NCBI GenBank assembly: GCA_963747985.1
Contig: CAVVHG010000002.1
Span: forward strand, 186,001 to 250,000
DNA: 64,000 bases
From: JACADW01 sp963747985
Lineage (GTDB): Bacteria > Acidobacteriota > UBA6911
Reading direction: 5' to 3'
Part shown: piece after piece, positions 36,460-45,424 of the stretch
Position numbering within the stretch: position 1 is the first letter of the stretch
How the letters are laid out: each line of letters starts with the position of its first letter
The notes under the pieces: generated by a model
Told to the model about the DNA's origin: nothing
The model's database searches: none
The model's input: only the letters and a program-made list of their open reading frames with translations
Position numbers and translations under genes: made by a program

Positions 36460-37398
36460 ATGCCGATCCACGACATCCAAACAGGTGCAGTTGTTGGCCA
36501 CCGGTATCGCATCGAGAAGACGCTGGGGCGTGGGCCCTCCGGGACGGTGTATGCGTCCCGCGACCTGGTGAATGGGGAGGGAACCGTTGCCATCAAAGTG
36601 ATCCGCCTGAAGGACGGGAGCGAGCACCAGGCATCCCTCCTGCACCGGCAGTTGTCCGTTCTCACCCGGCTGCGGCACCCGAACCTGGTGCGGATTCTCG
36701 ATTGTGGAACGCTCAGAGAAAAAGGTGAGCCTTTCCTCGTTGAAGAGTACGTTGAAGGTAGGAGCGTGCTCGAGGCTACACGAGGTTGGGAGAGCAGGGA
36801 GATCATCAACCTGTTGGTTGAGCTCTGCCGCGCAATTCGATATCTCCACGGCCGGGACGTTCTTCACTCGAACCTGAAGCCGGGTAACGTGATGCTGACT
36901 TCGGACAACGGAGGCGGCCCCGGGCTTAAGCTGTTGGACTTTGGCCTGGCAGGATGTTTGCGCGGGTACAAGCCGGCTTCAATACACGGCGGGCTTGTCT
37001 ACACGGCACCCGAGGTTATTCTCGGCCAGCAACCCAGCGTCAAGTCAGATCTCTACTCGGTGGGTGTGATAGCCTACCAGCTTCTCACCGGGCGGCTTCC
37101 ATTCGAAGATGAGGACCAGGAGTACCTGATTCAGAAGCACTTGCAGGGCAGTGCCGATCTACGGCCAGTCGAGCGGCTTGAATCCGGCCCCGGTCTGGCC
37201 CAGATCCTGCGCGGTTTGCTCGAAAAGGATCCCGACCGACGACCATCATCAACTGACGAAGTCATAAGACTTTTCAGCGTCGCCAGCGGTCGTGATTTCA
37301 GCTCTGTAGTCGAACCTTCCCGGGAGGGTTATTTCTCGGCCCCGAGGTTCGTGGGCCGTGAGGCAGAGATCGTGTACGCTGCAGGGGAGGGCCACTGA
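36460..37398 (+). CDS. Ser/Thr kinase domain, N-terminal fragment of a large regulator
   Basis: 312 residues. Residues about 12-270 are a Hanks-type kinase: LGRGPSGTVYAS (Gly loop), VAIKV (Lys), and LLDFGLAG (DFG), with GAG(G)T before the ATG. The catalytic loop reads VLHSNLKPGNVML, so the HRD Asp is replaced by Asn and it may be a pseudokinase. The frame stops 18 codons after FVGREAEIV, exactly where the AAA domain should continue in the next frame. It was probably once part of one 1800-residue protein. Confidence 0.8.
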   Translation: MPIHDIQTGAVVGHRYRIEKTLGRGPSGTVYASRDLVNGEGTVAIKVIRLKDGSEHQASLLHRQLSVLTRLRHPNLVRILDCGTLREKGEPFLVEEYVEGRSVLEATRGWESREIINLLVELCRAIRYLHGRDVLHSNLKPGNVMLTSDNGGGPGLKLLDFGLAGCLRGYKPASIHGGLVYTAPEVILGQQPSVKSDLYSVGVIAYQLLTGRLPFEDEDQEYLIQKHLQGSADLRPVERLESGPGLAQILRGLLEKDPDRRPSSTDEVIRLFSVASGRDFSSVVEPSREGYFSAPRFVGREAEIVYAAGEGH

Positions 37399-38917
37399 GA
37401 TCCTGCAGAGCAGCCGTGGCGGTGCGTTCTTCATCATCGGGGAAGCCGGGCTTGGGAAGTCGCGGCTACTCGATGAGCTGAGAACCTGGGCTCTCATGGA
37501 CGGCTGGCGGGTGATTGAAGCCCGATGTCTGCAGGGGGAAGGCGAATCGTATGAGGTTTACCGCAACATCCTGCACGGATTCGACCGGGCAGGTTCTGCA
37601 GCGCAGGGATCGGCCGTGGATGAGATCTTCCGCTTTGAGAACCTGCCTCGCCCGGCGGATGCAGGACTGCTCCAGCCTTCGGCGGAATCGGCGGCGAGCC
37701 GTTTTCGCGACCAGTTGACGCGTGAGCTTGTCAAGCGTTTGTCGGATGTCCCGACGGTTCTCCTGCTGAATGATTTCCACTGGGCCGACGATGCCGACAC
37801 GGCGGTGCTGGATTACCTGCTATCGGATATATCGGTTCATCCGGTTCTGATTTGTGTGAGCATGCGCCCTCTCAAGGACGAGCAGGCTCCGCTTGCTCGC
37901 ATGATGAGGCAGGCTGCGCGGAATCAAAGGGCCGTGGTGCTGACGCTCGAACCGCTTTCGGAGGACTCGGTCACGCAGATGATCGTAAGCATGACCGGCT
38001 CGCAGGAGCTGGGGAAGTCCATCGGCAATTGGCTTTATACCTCCAGCGGCGGGAATCCCTACTTCGTCGAAGAGACCCTGAAACACCTTGTGGACCGTGG
38101 AGTGCTCCGGCAGGAGGCAGATCGCTGGTTTCTGGAGCAGAGCAAGTTGCAGGGTCTGGAGGTCCCGGCGGGTGCCGCGGTGGTGCTTCGGCATCGGGTG
38201 GAGCAGCTATCGCCCGCGGCGCGTGAGGTTGCCGAGTGGATGTCGGTGATCAAGCGGCCGGTTGCCCTGGACCTGCTTGCGAGGTTGCTTTCGCGGGAGG
38301 CAGGGCTGGTGAGTCATGCGCTCGGCGAGTTGATGACTCGGCAGTTGACGCGCGTGTTCCTGGAGGACGGGACCGAGTTGTACGATTTCCGGCATTCGCT
38401 CATTGCGGAGGTTCTGTATGCGAGGATCTCCAGAGCGCGACGGCGGAGGATGCATGGGAGCATAGCCGAGGTGATGGAGTCTCTTTATGGATCGGAGGGA
38501 AGGCTCCAGGAACTGGCTATTCACCACGTGGAGGGACGGGGAGGGGAGAAGGCGGTTGAGTATGCCATGAAGGCGGCCTCGCTCTGCAGGGCGGAATTTG
38601 CCTATGAAGCAGCGCTACGTTTCTATGAGTACGTGCTGGCGAATCCTGGGGGGCTGTCCCGCGAGGTTCAGTGCCAGGTTGCCATCGACGCCGCAGACGT
38701 TTACTGTGCCCTCGGCATCCCCAAGCGCGCCATCCGCCTCCTCGAAAACCAACGGCTCAGTGCTCGGACCGCAAGGAGTACCGGGATCCGGGCGGACCTC
38801 GCCCTTTGCTTGGCTAGATGTTTCCAGTTTGTGGGGGATATGTCCGCGTCGCGGGAAGAGGCCCTAAGGGGTTTGAAAGTGCGTTGGGTCGTCAGAGTCC
38901 GATGCGGCTACAGGTAG
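37358..38917 (+). CDS. AAA_16 ATPase and start of TPR region, fragment of the same regulator
   Basis: 519 codons in the frame next to the kinase. It carries GEAGLGKSRLLDEL (Walker A), VLLLNDFHWADDADTAVLDYL (Walker B region) and helical repeats from about 38500. These are typical of kinase/STAND-like regulators such as PknK. The first about 8 residues are not native, since the frame is open before the fragment. It ends prematurely at 38917 after RGLKV, where G+C also falls. A separate start is unlikely. Confidence 0.75.
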   Translation: MRQRSCTLQGRATEILQSSRGGAFFIIGEAGLGKSRLLDELRTWALMDGWRVIEARCLQGEGESYEVYRNILHGFDRAGSAAQGSAVDEIFRFENLPRPADAGLLQPSAESAASRFRDQLTRELVKRLSDVPTVLLLNDFHWADDADTAVLDYLLSDISVHPVLICVSMRPLKDEQAPLARMMRQAARNQRAVVLTLEPLSEDSVTQMIVSMTGSQELGKSIGNWLYTSSGGNPYFVEETLKHLVDRGVLRQEADRWFLEQSKLQGLEVPAGAAVVLRHRVEQLSPAAREVAEWMSVIKRPVALDLLARLLSREAGLVSHALGELMTRQLTRVFLEDGTELYDFRHSLIAEVLYARISRARRRRMHGSIAEVMESLYGSEGRLQELAIHHVEGRGGEKAVEYAMKAASLCRAEFAYEAALRFYEYVLANPGGLSREVQCQVAIDAADVYCALGIPKRAIRLLENQRLSARTARSTGIRADLALCLARCFQFVGDMSASREEALRGLKVRWVVRVRCGYR

Positions 38918-39303
38918 ACGACAGTCTGCCCTGCTTGCTCAATTGGCGTTCTGCAGGCTAGCGAGGTCAGATACAAACAGTGGCCTGGCGCTCGCGAGGC
39001 GGGCTCTCGGCCTCATCAAAGAGGCCACAGACCCAATACTTGTTTGGGCATTTGCAGATCTTGATATCAGGTCTCTCATGCGTAGCCTGTGATTTCCGTT
39101 CTGGAAGACGCTCCGCCTTAGTTGCAATAGATACTCTGCGGTCTGTCAATGCCATCCATTTACTCCCGATAGCATATTCTCACCTCGGAATCAACTTGGC
39201 TGGCATGGGTAAGTTCTCCCTCGCTGCAGAGTATCATGAACAAGCGGTAGGCCTTTCCGAGACTACTCCGATCCTTGGTGCTACAAGCCCAAGCCATGTG
39301 TAA
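38918..39303 (+). pseudogene. TPR fragment in two frames
   Basis: The TPR reading continues in one frame around 38935-39089 (LLAQLAFCRLARSD, then ALARRALGLIKEAT). It then jumps to another at about 39090-39303 (DFRSGRRSALVAIDTLRSVN, AYSHLGINLAGMGKFSLAAE). Each stretch looks like natural helical repeats but neither frame spans both. At least two frameshifts lie between 38880 and 39280. Confidence 0.55.
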
Positions 39304-40348
39304 CTTGGCGGAATGCTACCATCGGAGTGGCAGGTTTCTGGATGCAAGTCACATACTTTATAGTATGCGGTGTGTTACCGCGTCGATCGAGAACCCCCAA
39401 CTGGCAATAGCTGGTCAATTATGCTTTGCGGAGAAGTGCCTAAACTCTGAAGATTATGGTGAAGCGTCGGAGAACCTATTGCCGTCGGGCTCTCGGGAAT
39501 ACTCGAAGTTGCCGGAGTATTCCCGATCCCATGCTGCTCTTCTCGAGGCATGGCTTGAACTAGAGACCGGACTAATCCAAGAATCAATCAAATCGCTGTC
39601 CAAACTCACCCGACCAAGGACAAAGGAAGCCAGACCATTCGAGGCAGCCTTAGGTGAGATTCTCTATGCTCGTGCCCTTGCTGCCCAAGGTCGGACTCAG
39701 GAGAGCAACAGGGCACTGGAGCGGCTATCTAGGATCATGCTTCACAGAGGTTGGGCTTATCACCTCTGCCTGGCGAAGATCTGGTTGGCTGAGAGCTATC
39801 TCCTCGGCGGGAATCAAGAGTCGGCGATGAAACACGCAATGGCAGCCTCGAAGCTAGCCACGGCCATGCCAGCCCTGCATCTGCAGGCCTTGTCCCACCT
39901 GCTCTTGGGGAGGGCCAGAATCTCCTTCTTAGCACTTGATGTTTCCTCCGTTGAATTCCGCATCTCAATGTGCCGACAGGCCCAAACGGACCTCGATATC
40001 GCAAATGCGATCGCGCGTAAGCTCGGACTTGAAGGAATTGTGTGGCGTACGCAACTCCAGCTGGCACTGCTGAGCGAGATACAGGAATGCCCTGAAGCGG
40101 CCCTTGAGAATGCCAACTCTGCCTTAGAGCATCTCAAACGGTCGGAGGGCAAGGTGCCACATGAACGCATCGAGAGATATCGACGGTTGCCGGACGTAAT
40201 GGATGTCCGGTCCGAAAAAGAACGACTGCAAAACAAGTACCAGGGTTCAGTCGCGGCAGAGAATGGCAGATTAGTAGCCATTGAAAGCGATCAACTCAGA
40301 GCATTGCTCAAGACAAGCGTGCGTTCTGAATACTGTCTGGGACCTTGA
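39275..40348 (+). CDS. TPR region, fragment of the same regulator
   Basis: 357 codons of alpha-helical repeats (for example MCNLAECYHRSGRFLDASHIL, KIWLAESYLLGGNQESAMKHA and HLQALSHLLLGRARISF). It ends in LEHLKRSEGKVPHERIERYRRL and a linker that leads to a GAF domain in this family. The frame leaves phase at about 40318, where the GAF opening LNTVWDLDALARLV is in the next frame. A+T-richer codons than the kinase part. Confidence 0.7.
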   Translation: MVLQAQAMCNLAECYHRSGRFLDASHILYSMRCVTASIENPQLAIAGQLCFAEKCLNSEDYGEASENLLPSGSREYSKLPEYSRSHAALLEAWLELETGLIQESIKSLSKLTRPRTKEARPFEAALGEILYARALAAQGRTQESNRALERLSRIMLHRGWAYHLCLAKIWLAESYLLGGNQESAMKHAMAASKLATAMPALHLQALSHLLLGRARISFLALDVSSVEFRISMCRQAQTDLDIANAIARKLGLEGIVWRTQLQLALLSEIQECPEAALENANSALEHLKRSEGKVPHERIERYRRLPDVMDVRSEKERLQNKYQGSVAAENGRLVAIESDQLRALLKTSVRSEYCLGP

Positions 40349-41921
40349 TGCTCTGGCACGGCTTGTCACTGGTATGGCGATTGAACTCACTGGCTATGAG
40401 CGTGCCATGCTCTTTGTACGGCAAGAGAACGACGATGCGGTCAAGGTCACTCATAGTCTAAGGAATGATGGAGCAAGCTGGGAAGAAATTGACTCCGAGG
40501 TCCTATCCATCGTGGCCGAAGTCTTCCAGCAGAACCGGCCTTTTCTAGTTGCGGATTCGCGGATGGAGTCAAAATGGCCTGAGCGTCGGCTGCCTTTGCC
40601 AAAATCAGTCGCCTCGCTACTGTGCGGGCCCATGAGGTCAAGAGGTAGAGCTCTAGGGGTCGTATATGTCGATACTCCCACTGTGACAAGAGAGTTCCCT
40701 GAGTCTCTCATCAGCCTATTCGCTGCGTTTTGCAGCCTTGCCGCAACTGCAATCGACAACTCGATGGCGCACTGCCAGCTGAATAGAGACAAGGCCGAGT
40801 TGGAGCAGAATCTTCGTCATGCCAAGGACGGATTTGTCGAATTTCTAGGAGAAAGCGCAGCCGTTCGTGAATTGCGGGAACGCGTTCGGAGCATAGGCGG
40901 TTCTCCACTGGATGTGCTGATCTGCGGGGAGACCGGTACGGGGAAGGAACTCATTGCACGTGCCTTGCATCGAAACAGCTCTCGCGCTTCAGCTGTTTTT
41001 GTAGCTCTCGACTGTGGGTCGTTATCGGACACTCTGTTTGAGAGCGAACTGTTCGGATATAGGAAAGGTGCCTTCACAGGGGCCACCGAAAACCGACCGG
41101 GCCTGATAGAGTCTGCTGACGGCGGAGTCTTGTTTCTGGACGAAATATCCAATCTGCCTCTTAGACTGCAACCCAAACTCCTACGGGTTCTGCAGGAGAG
41201 GGAGGTGCGCCGGATCGGCGAGGTCGTACCGCGGAAACTGGACATTAGAGTCATCGCCGCTACCAACAAGGACTTACAGAAGGAGATACAGAAGGGAAAA
41301 TTCCGCGGCGATCTCTACTATCGTCTCAGAGTGGCGGAGATTAGAGTCCCGCCGCTCAGAGAACGAAGGGAAGACATACCTCTCTTGATCGATTGGTTCC
41401 TCGCTCGGATAGTTCAAGGCCAAGGCCAAACGAAGCACTTCTCCGGAGAGGCATTTCAACGACTGATCAACTACGGGTACCCCGGAAACGTGCGTCAACT
41501 GATGTACCTTGTAGAAGGTGCCTATTATGCCTCTCGGGGGAGGTTGATCGAAGTGACGCACCTTCATCCTGAAGTGCTTGATGATATAGATAAGGGGCTT
41601 CTTGAGCCTTCTGAAACGGCGAGGAAGGTCTTTGATCTACTGCGAAACGGCGAGTCCACGTTCGAGCAAGCTGTGAAAAGGCCATTCCTCAAAAGGTTGC
41701 TCACTTCTCAGGCCGTCCGCCAAATAGTAAGTCTGGCCCTGCGGGAGACAGGCGGCAGGTACAGAAGCGCATTTAGAATTTTGCGAATACCGGACAAAGA
41801 CTATGCGGTGATGATGCTCTTCCTCAAACGTCACCAATGCTTTGTTGACTTTCGGCCCTTTCGTCGCGGCTATCGTGATGAATCGGAAGGCGACGTGCCT
41901 AATCGGTCCTCTTCATCCTGA
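40281..41921 (+). CDS. GAF - sigma-54 activator AAA domain, C-terminal fragment of the regulator
   Basis: 546 codons, of which the first 15 are out of phase with the parent. Residues about 16-165 are a GAF domain. About 185-420 is the sigma-54 interaction ATPase: GETGTGKELIARALH, RKGAFTGATENR (GAFTGA loop contacting sigma-54) and GGVLFLDEISN. The C-terminal helix region (ALRETGGRYRSAFRILRIP, DKDYAVMMLFLKRH) matches the ending of kinase/TPR/sigma-54 regulators. If expressed alone it would be a complete enhancer-binding activator without its kinase and TPR sensor. Confidence 0.82.
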   Translation: MKAINSEHCSRQACVLNTVWDLDALARLVTGMAIELTGYERAMLFVRQENDDAVKVTHSLRNDGASWEEIDSEVLSIVAEVFQQNRPFLVADSRMESKWPERRLPLPKSVASLLCGPMRSRGRALGVVYVDTPTVTREFPESLISLFAAFCSLAATAIDNSMAHCQLNRDKAELEQNLRHAKDGFVEFLGESAAVRELRERVRSIGGSPLDVLICGETGTGKELIARALHRNSSRASAVFVALDCGSLSDTLFESELFGYRKGAFTGATENRPGLIESADGGVLFLDEISNLPLRLQPKLLRVLQEREVRRIGEVVPRKLDIRVIAATNKDLQKEIQKGKFRGDLYYRLRVAEIRVPPLRERREDIPLLIDWFLARIVQGQGQTKHFSGEAFQRLINYGYPGNVRQLMYLVEGAYYASRGRLIEVTHLHPEVLDDIDKGLLEPSETARKVFDLLRNGESTFEQAVKRPFLKRLLTSQAVRQIVSLALRETGGRYRSAFRILRIPDKDYAVMMLFLKRHQCFVDFRPFRRGYRDESEGDVPNRSSSS

Positions 41922-41989
41922 GCTAGGTGTCGTGACGGGATTGAATCCTGGGTGGGAATTCTAGAACGTTCCTGTCAGTCTCATCGTCT

Positions 41990-42709
41990 TCAGGACTCGC
42001 AGGGCGCTCCTCCTGACTCTAGGGCCCGGTGTGCGCACTCAAGCAATGCATACACATTCGTCCCATCAGACGGAAAACTCGCTACTGAAGCACGGCAGGC
42101 TACTGGAACTCCTTGACCCACTCCGCTACCGATATTGCTCTTCCTGACTTGCTGAATTAGGCGTTGGCCATAGCGCGACGCTTGGTCGCCTCGCATGCCT
42201 GGCAACAAAGCGATAAATCCGCGGTATCCGTATCGGACAAGAACATCGATTTGCCTTAATTCCGCTCTCAAGGTGTCCGCAATCCGCTTGAACGTAGCAT
42301 CAGAAACCGCCGCGCCATAGAGGCTCACGATCTGGGGGAAATTAGTAACCTCAAGCAAGAGCATCGAAAGGGCGGATCGTTCTTTCTCAGCGGCAGCAAC
42401 AAGTTGAGGTCCAGCAACTGATAGGTAGGCCATCTTGTACGCTTGGCTAACGTCATCCAAAATGTCGACCTTACCGGTTTGCTCCTTCTTATTTCGCCCT
42501 ATAGGAATGAGTGGTGCAACAAGACCCGCGATCTTCTGAAGAAGATCAAGGTGTGGCTGAGAGAAAGATAGCGGTGATTCAGCATACAGCGATATCGCAC
42601 CGACACACGTCTCTTCTACTATCAACGGCACGGAAAGGACATCATTGAACGCGATGAGATTGGCTTCCGGCAGTTCTTGAAAGTCAAACCCTGGCCCCGT
42701 ATTGATCAT
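41990..42709 (-). CDS. GAF - degenerate GGDEF fragment
   Basis: 239 codons. The reading frame is family-like from about 42830 (IRIGLGKGVSGWVSAYGKPM), so the listed ATG is inside a GAF domain. The rest is a GGDEF domain whose signature is VRYGYRGFIALLPG, lacking GGDEF, so it should not make cyclic di-GMP. It is probably the C-terminal part of the HD-GYP protein to its right, cut off by two frameshifts. Confidence 0.65.
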   Translation of the reverse strand: MINTGPGFDFQELPEANLIAFNDVLSVPLIVEETCVGAISLYAESPLSFSQPHLDLLQKIAGLVAPLIPIGRNKKEQTGKVDILDDVSQAYKMAYLSVAGPQLVAAAEKERSALSMLLLEVTNFPQIVSLYGAAVSDATFKRIADTLRAELRQIDVLVRYGYRGFIALLPGMRGDQASRYGQRLIQQVRKSNIGSGVGQGVPVACRASVASFPSDGTNVYALLECAHRALESGGAPCES

Positions 42710-42909
42710 CGGTTTTCCGTAAGCGCTAACCCAACCGCTGACACCTTTGCCCAGGCCGATCCGAATACCGGACAGACGTTCACAGAATTTTCCACTGGTG
42801 TGGCTTGCTCTGATGGTACCCGTCTCCGTTTTCCAGAAAGAAAATGCACGTCGTGAACGGGATGATGCGCTCGATTCTGCGAGCGAGTATTGGCATCACT
42901 TCGGATAAT

Positions 42910-44376
42910 TCAAGGTAGCGAGCCAAGGAACTGCAGAATTCGGTCAGTTGGACAAGGTCTTCCGTGGCAGATGCTGAAAGCGGGGGTAGATTTACCGTAG
43001 GACTTCGTCAGCGGTACAGAACTCTCAAGCCTTTCGAAATACTTCCTGAACGACAACTCAGGTATGTTTTTCGCCGACTCTTGTGCAGATGCATCAAGCT
43101 CACGGATGTGCTGTTCGAAGATCTCCACCAGGTGCGGGTCATACAGAGTGCCCGCCTGTGAACGCAGTAGTTCGATGGAGTCAGACAATCCAAACGAGAC
43201 TTTATAGGGACGTGAGGAACGAATCGCATCGAAGGCATCAGCGATCGCTAAGATCCTTGCTCCGAGGGGTATTTGTTCGCCTCGAAGCCCATCTGGATAG
43301 CCGAGACCATCCCATCTTTCATGATGGGAGCGTACATACGTGGCCACTGGGAAGGGAAACTGTACCTGCTTTAAGATTTCATCTCCCGCCTCCGAATGAA
43401 TCTTCATCTTCTCGAATTCTTGCTTGGTCAATCTCCCGGGTTTGTTGAGGATGTAGTCGTCAATGGCTAGTTTCCCGATGTCATGCAACAAAGACCCCGT
43501 TTCAACAGCCATCAATTGGCTGGGATCGCGAATTCCACAGAGCTTCGCAAGTCCCATGGCATATGCCCTTACGCGGCGGATGTGGCCATAGGTTGTCTGG
43601 TCTTTTGCATCCACTGCCAATGCGAGGGATTCAACCGTTCTGAAATAAAGTTGCTCCTGTTCCTTGAGGTGCCTCTCGGCCTCCATTGCCTTGGCTTTAT
43701 TCAGTTTGTTCCAGCCCCAGACGACCCCGATGAGCGGTGCAGCAGCCAACGGCACCCAAGGATTCAGCGAATATAGGGTCACGATGATTCCAGCCGAAAC
43801 TGCCGAGACTGAGAATTCAACCCCCAAGGACAGGTAGTTCTGACTCCAGAACTTCAATACACTCTGACCCGTTGCCAAGGATATCGCTGTCGCTGTGGAG
43901 ATCGAATTCAAAAGGAAGAACGTAATTGTGAGTGCGACGATCGGCAGCAGGATCTCCGATACCTGTTTGTTTAGGGCGGGGTTAAGGAAGGCATAGACGT
44001 TGCTGTATATCCAGGCGCAGGTTACGGTGCTTGCGACGTTAAAAACAACACGGTGAGGATAGACCTTGGGCCGATTGGGTACTAGGAGTGATCCTGCAAG
44101 AGTGTGGCAGAGCGTGGCAGCGATACAGGGTGAAGTGCCGTAGAGCATGGCTACTGCCATGACATAAGCGTCTCCGATTCCCACTATCGTACTTACTGAG
44201 GGCAATAGAAGATAAAAGGGAACGGTTAGGACAGTGAGGATTGCAAGTACAATCCAACCCTTTTCGTAAGGATGGTGAAAGAGGTCATACCCAGCATAGA
44301 GAATAATTGGTATAGCTACGCTGGTCAGGAGCGCTATATAGGTCTTTAGCTTTGGAGGAAGGTTTTGCGATTTCAT
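42910..44376 (-). CDS. HD-GYP cyclic-di-GMP phosphodiesterase with N-terminal membrane domain (fragment)
   Basis: 488 codons. Residues about 12-215 form six to seven helices, a MASE-type sensor. About 245-400 is the HD-GYP domain: YGHIRRVRAYAMGLAKLCGI, LLHDIGKLAID, HHERWDGLGYPDGL. The HD and GYP motifs are intact. After about SVPLTKSYGKS the family would lead into GAF; here the frame ends at 42910, while the continuation LTEFCSSLARYLELSEVMP is in another frame. It converges on the sigma-54 regulator. Confidence 0.82.
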   Translation of the reverse strand: MKSQNLPPKLKTYIALLTSVAIPIILYAGYDLFHHPYEKGWIVLAILTVLTVPFYLLLPSVSTIVGIGDAYVMAVAMLYGTSPCIAATLCHTLAGSLLVPNRPKVYPHRVVFNVASTVTCAWIYSNVYAFLNPALNKQVSEILLPIVALTITFFLLNSISTATAISLATGQSVLKFWSQNYLSLGVEFSVSAVSAGIIVTLYSLNPWVPLAAAPLIGVVWGWNKLNKAKAMEAERHLKEQEQLYFRTVESLALAVDAKDQTTYGHIRRVRAYAMGLAKLCGIRDPSQLMAVETGSLLHDIGKLAIDDYILNKPGRLTKQEFEKMKIHSEAGDEILKQVQFPFPVATYVRSHHERWDGLGYPDGLRGEQIPLGARILAIADAFDAIRSSRPYKVSFGLSDSIELLRSQAGTLYDPHLVEIFEQHIRELDASAQESAKNIPELSFRKYFERLESSVPLTKSYGKSTPAFSICHGRPCPTDRILQFLGSLP

Positions 44377-45424
44377 GGCAAGGCCGCTCGGTGCCTAATC
44401 ATACATTAGACACCACATCGGCGGAACATGATCGGTACATTAGAGGCTTTACCGATTGCCTTGCCTTTGCGATCCTCAGGGAGCGTACAATTCCACCCAC
44501 AAGGAAGAGCACATAGACTCCCAAGTAGGCTGGGTGCCGTACCAGCCGATAGCGCTAATGGCTACATCCAGAGCACGCTAGGATTCTCGCGTTCTTCCAA
44601 CTCCAGTATGTCCGTTGACATGAACCTAACTCCGAATCAATGTTAGATTCAGCCTATGAATTGTCCGCGCTGCGCAAGACCCCACTACATCCAGAGAACA
44701 CTCGGGGTTTTCGCGGGTCTCGAGGATTTCGATTTCAGTCTGCATTTAGATCTCCAAAATTGCGCCGGCTCCGATCGTCAGCCGGTTTAAGTTTTTTCAA
44801 GACGACTCTTACAGCCAAAGAATCGCGCCTGGATTTTGCATTTCGTCCTCCACTTTTCCGGCAACGGACCGACTTTCCCGGCTCACCTGTTTCTGAGTTC
44901 GGAATCAGGTCCCCGTTTCCTCACTGAATGAATACCATTCAGAAAGTTCGAAAGCCAATCTGCCTGAGGTGCCACCACGACAACCCCAGCGTCACATCAG
45001 CTCCTGCTCAGATTGACACGGGCCCCGGTGCCGGATCTTTCAAAGACCTCAGCAACCAGCGGCGTATCAAGGTGAGAGAGCCATTCGAGAAACGCTGAGA
45101 CCGGAAAATCCCACTCCGAGATCTTCCAGCCGCTAACAACTCGGCACTCTCCAGCCACCGGCGAAACAAACTATTCAAAGACACCGGCAGCCCATTACCG
45201 CCAAAAGTATTCACAGACTAAACATTGGTAAATCCAATGTCAAGAGATTTTTTTGACACCGCGGGCGATATCCCTCAATTCGTCTTAGGTTTGGGTGATA
45301 CTTGCAGGCTGATTCACCCTGTCCGCTTCTCCAGGGGAGTCTTTGATTCCGGGACGCGATGCACCCGATTTGCGGACGGCAGGGCCTGGAATCCAGGTTC
45401 GTCCAATGAAAAAACAATCGCAGG
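44377..45424. other. 1-kb gene-poor, lower-G+C stretch
   Basis: It contains a short CxxC frame (44656-44790) described separately, and otherwise no frame with a ribosome site or a recognisable product. There is no obvious inverted repeat at the edges. It forms the right end of the low-G+C island. Confidence 0.5.
44656..44790 (+). pseudogene. Short zinc-ribbon-like remnant
   Basis: 44 codons starting MNCPRCARPHYIQRTLGVF, which resembles the CPRC opening of small zinc-ribbon proteins common in Acidobacteriota. The second CxxC expected near residue 35 is replaced by NCAG, and a frame one base away reads VSRFKFF, as if a frameshift removed it. Weak evidence. Confidence 0.25.

Larger units (their letters stand above)
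36460..41921 (+). pseudogene. Composite kinase-AAA-TPR-GAF-sigma54 regulator broken by at least five frameshifts
   Basis: The five frames above line up in order without gaps to rebuild a known large-regulator architecture of about 1800 residues. Breaks are near 37385, 38880, 39090, 39280 and 40318. No frame other than the last has its own ribosome site. Genes on both sides of the region are intact, so the errors cluster here. Decay, programmed frameshifting (unlikely at this number) and poor local sequence quality all remain possible. Confidence 0.75.
41990..44376 (-). pseudogene. Composite HD-GYP - GAF - GGDEF protein split by two frameshifts
   Basis: Joining three frames (44376 to about 42955; about 42955 to about 42840; about 42835 to 41990) gives a continuous membrane sensor - HD-GYP - GAF - GGDEF protein of about 790 residues. 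The first break is near 42950, the second near 42835. It lies in the same low-G+C stretch as the broken sigma-54 regulator, with which it converges (69 bases apart). Confidence 0.65.
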
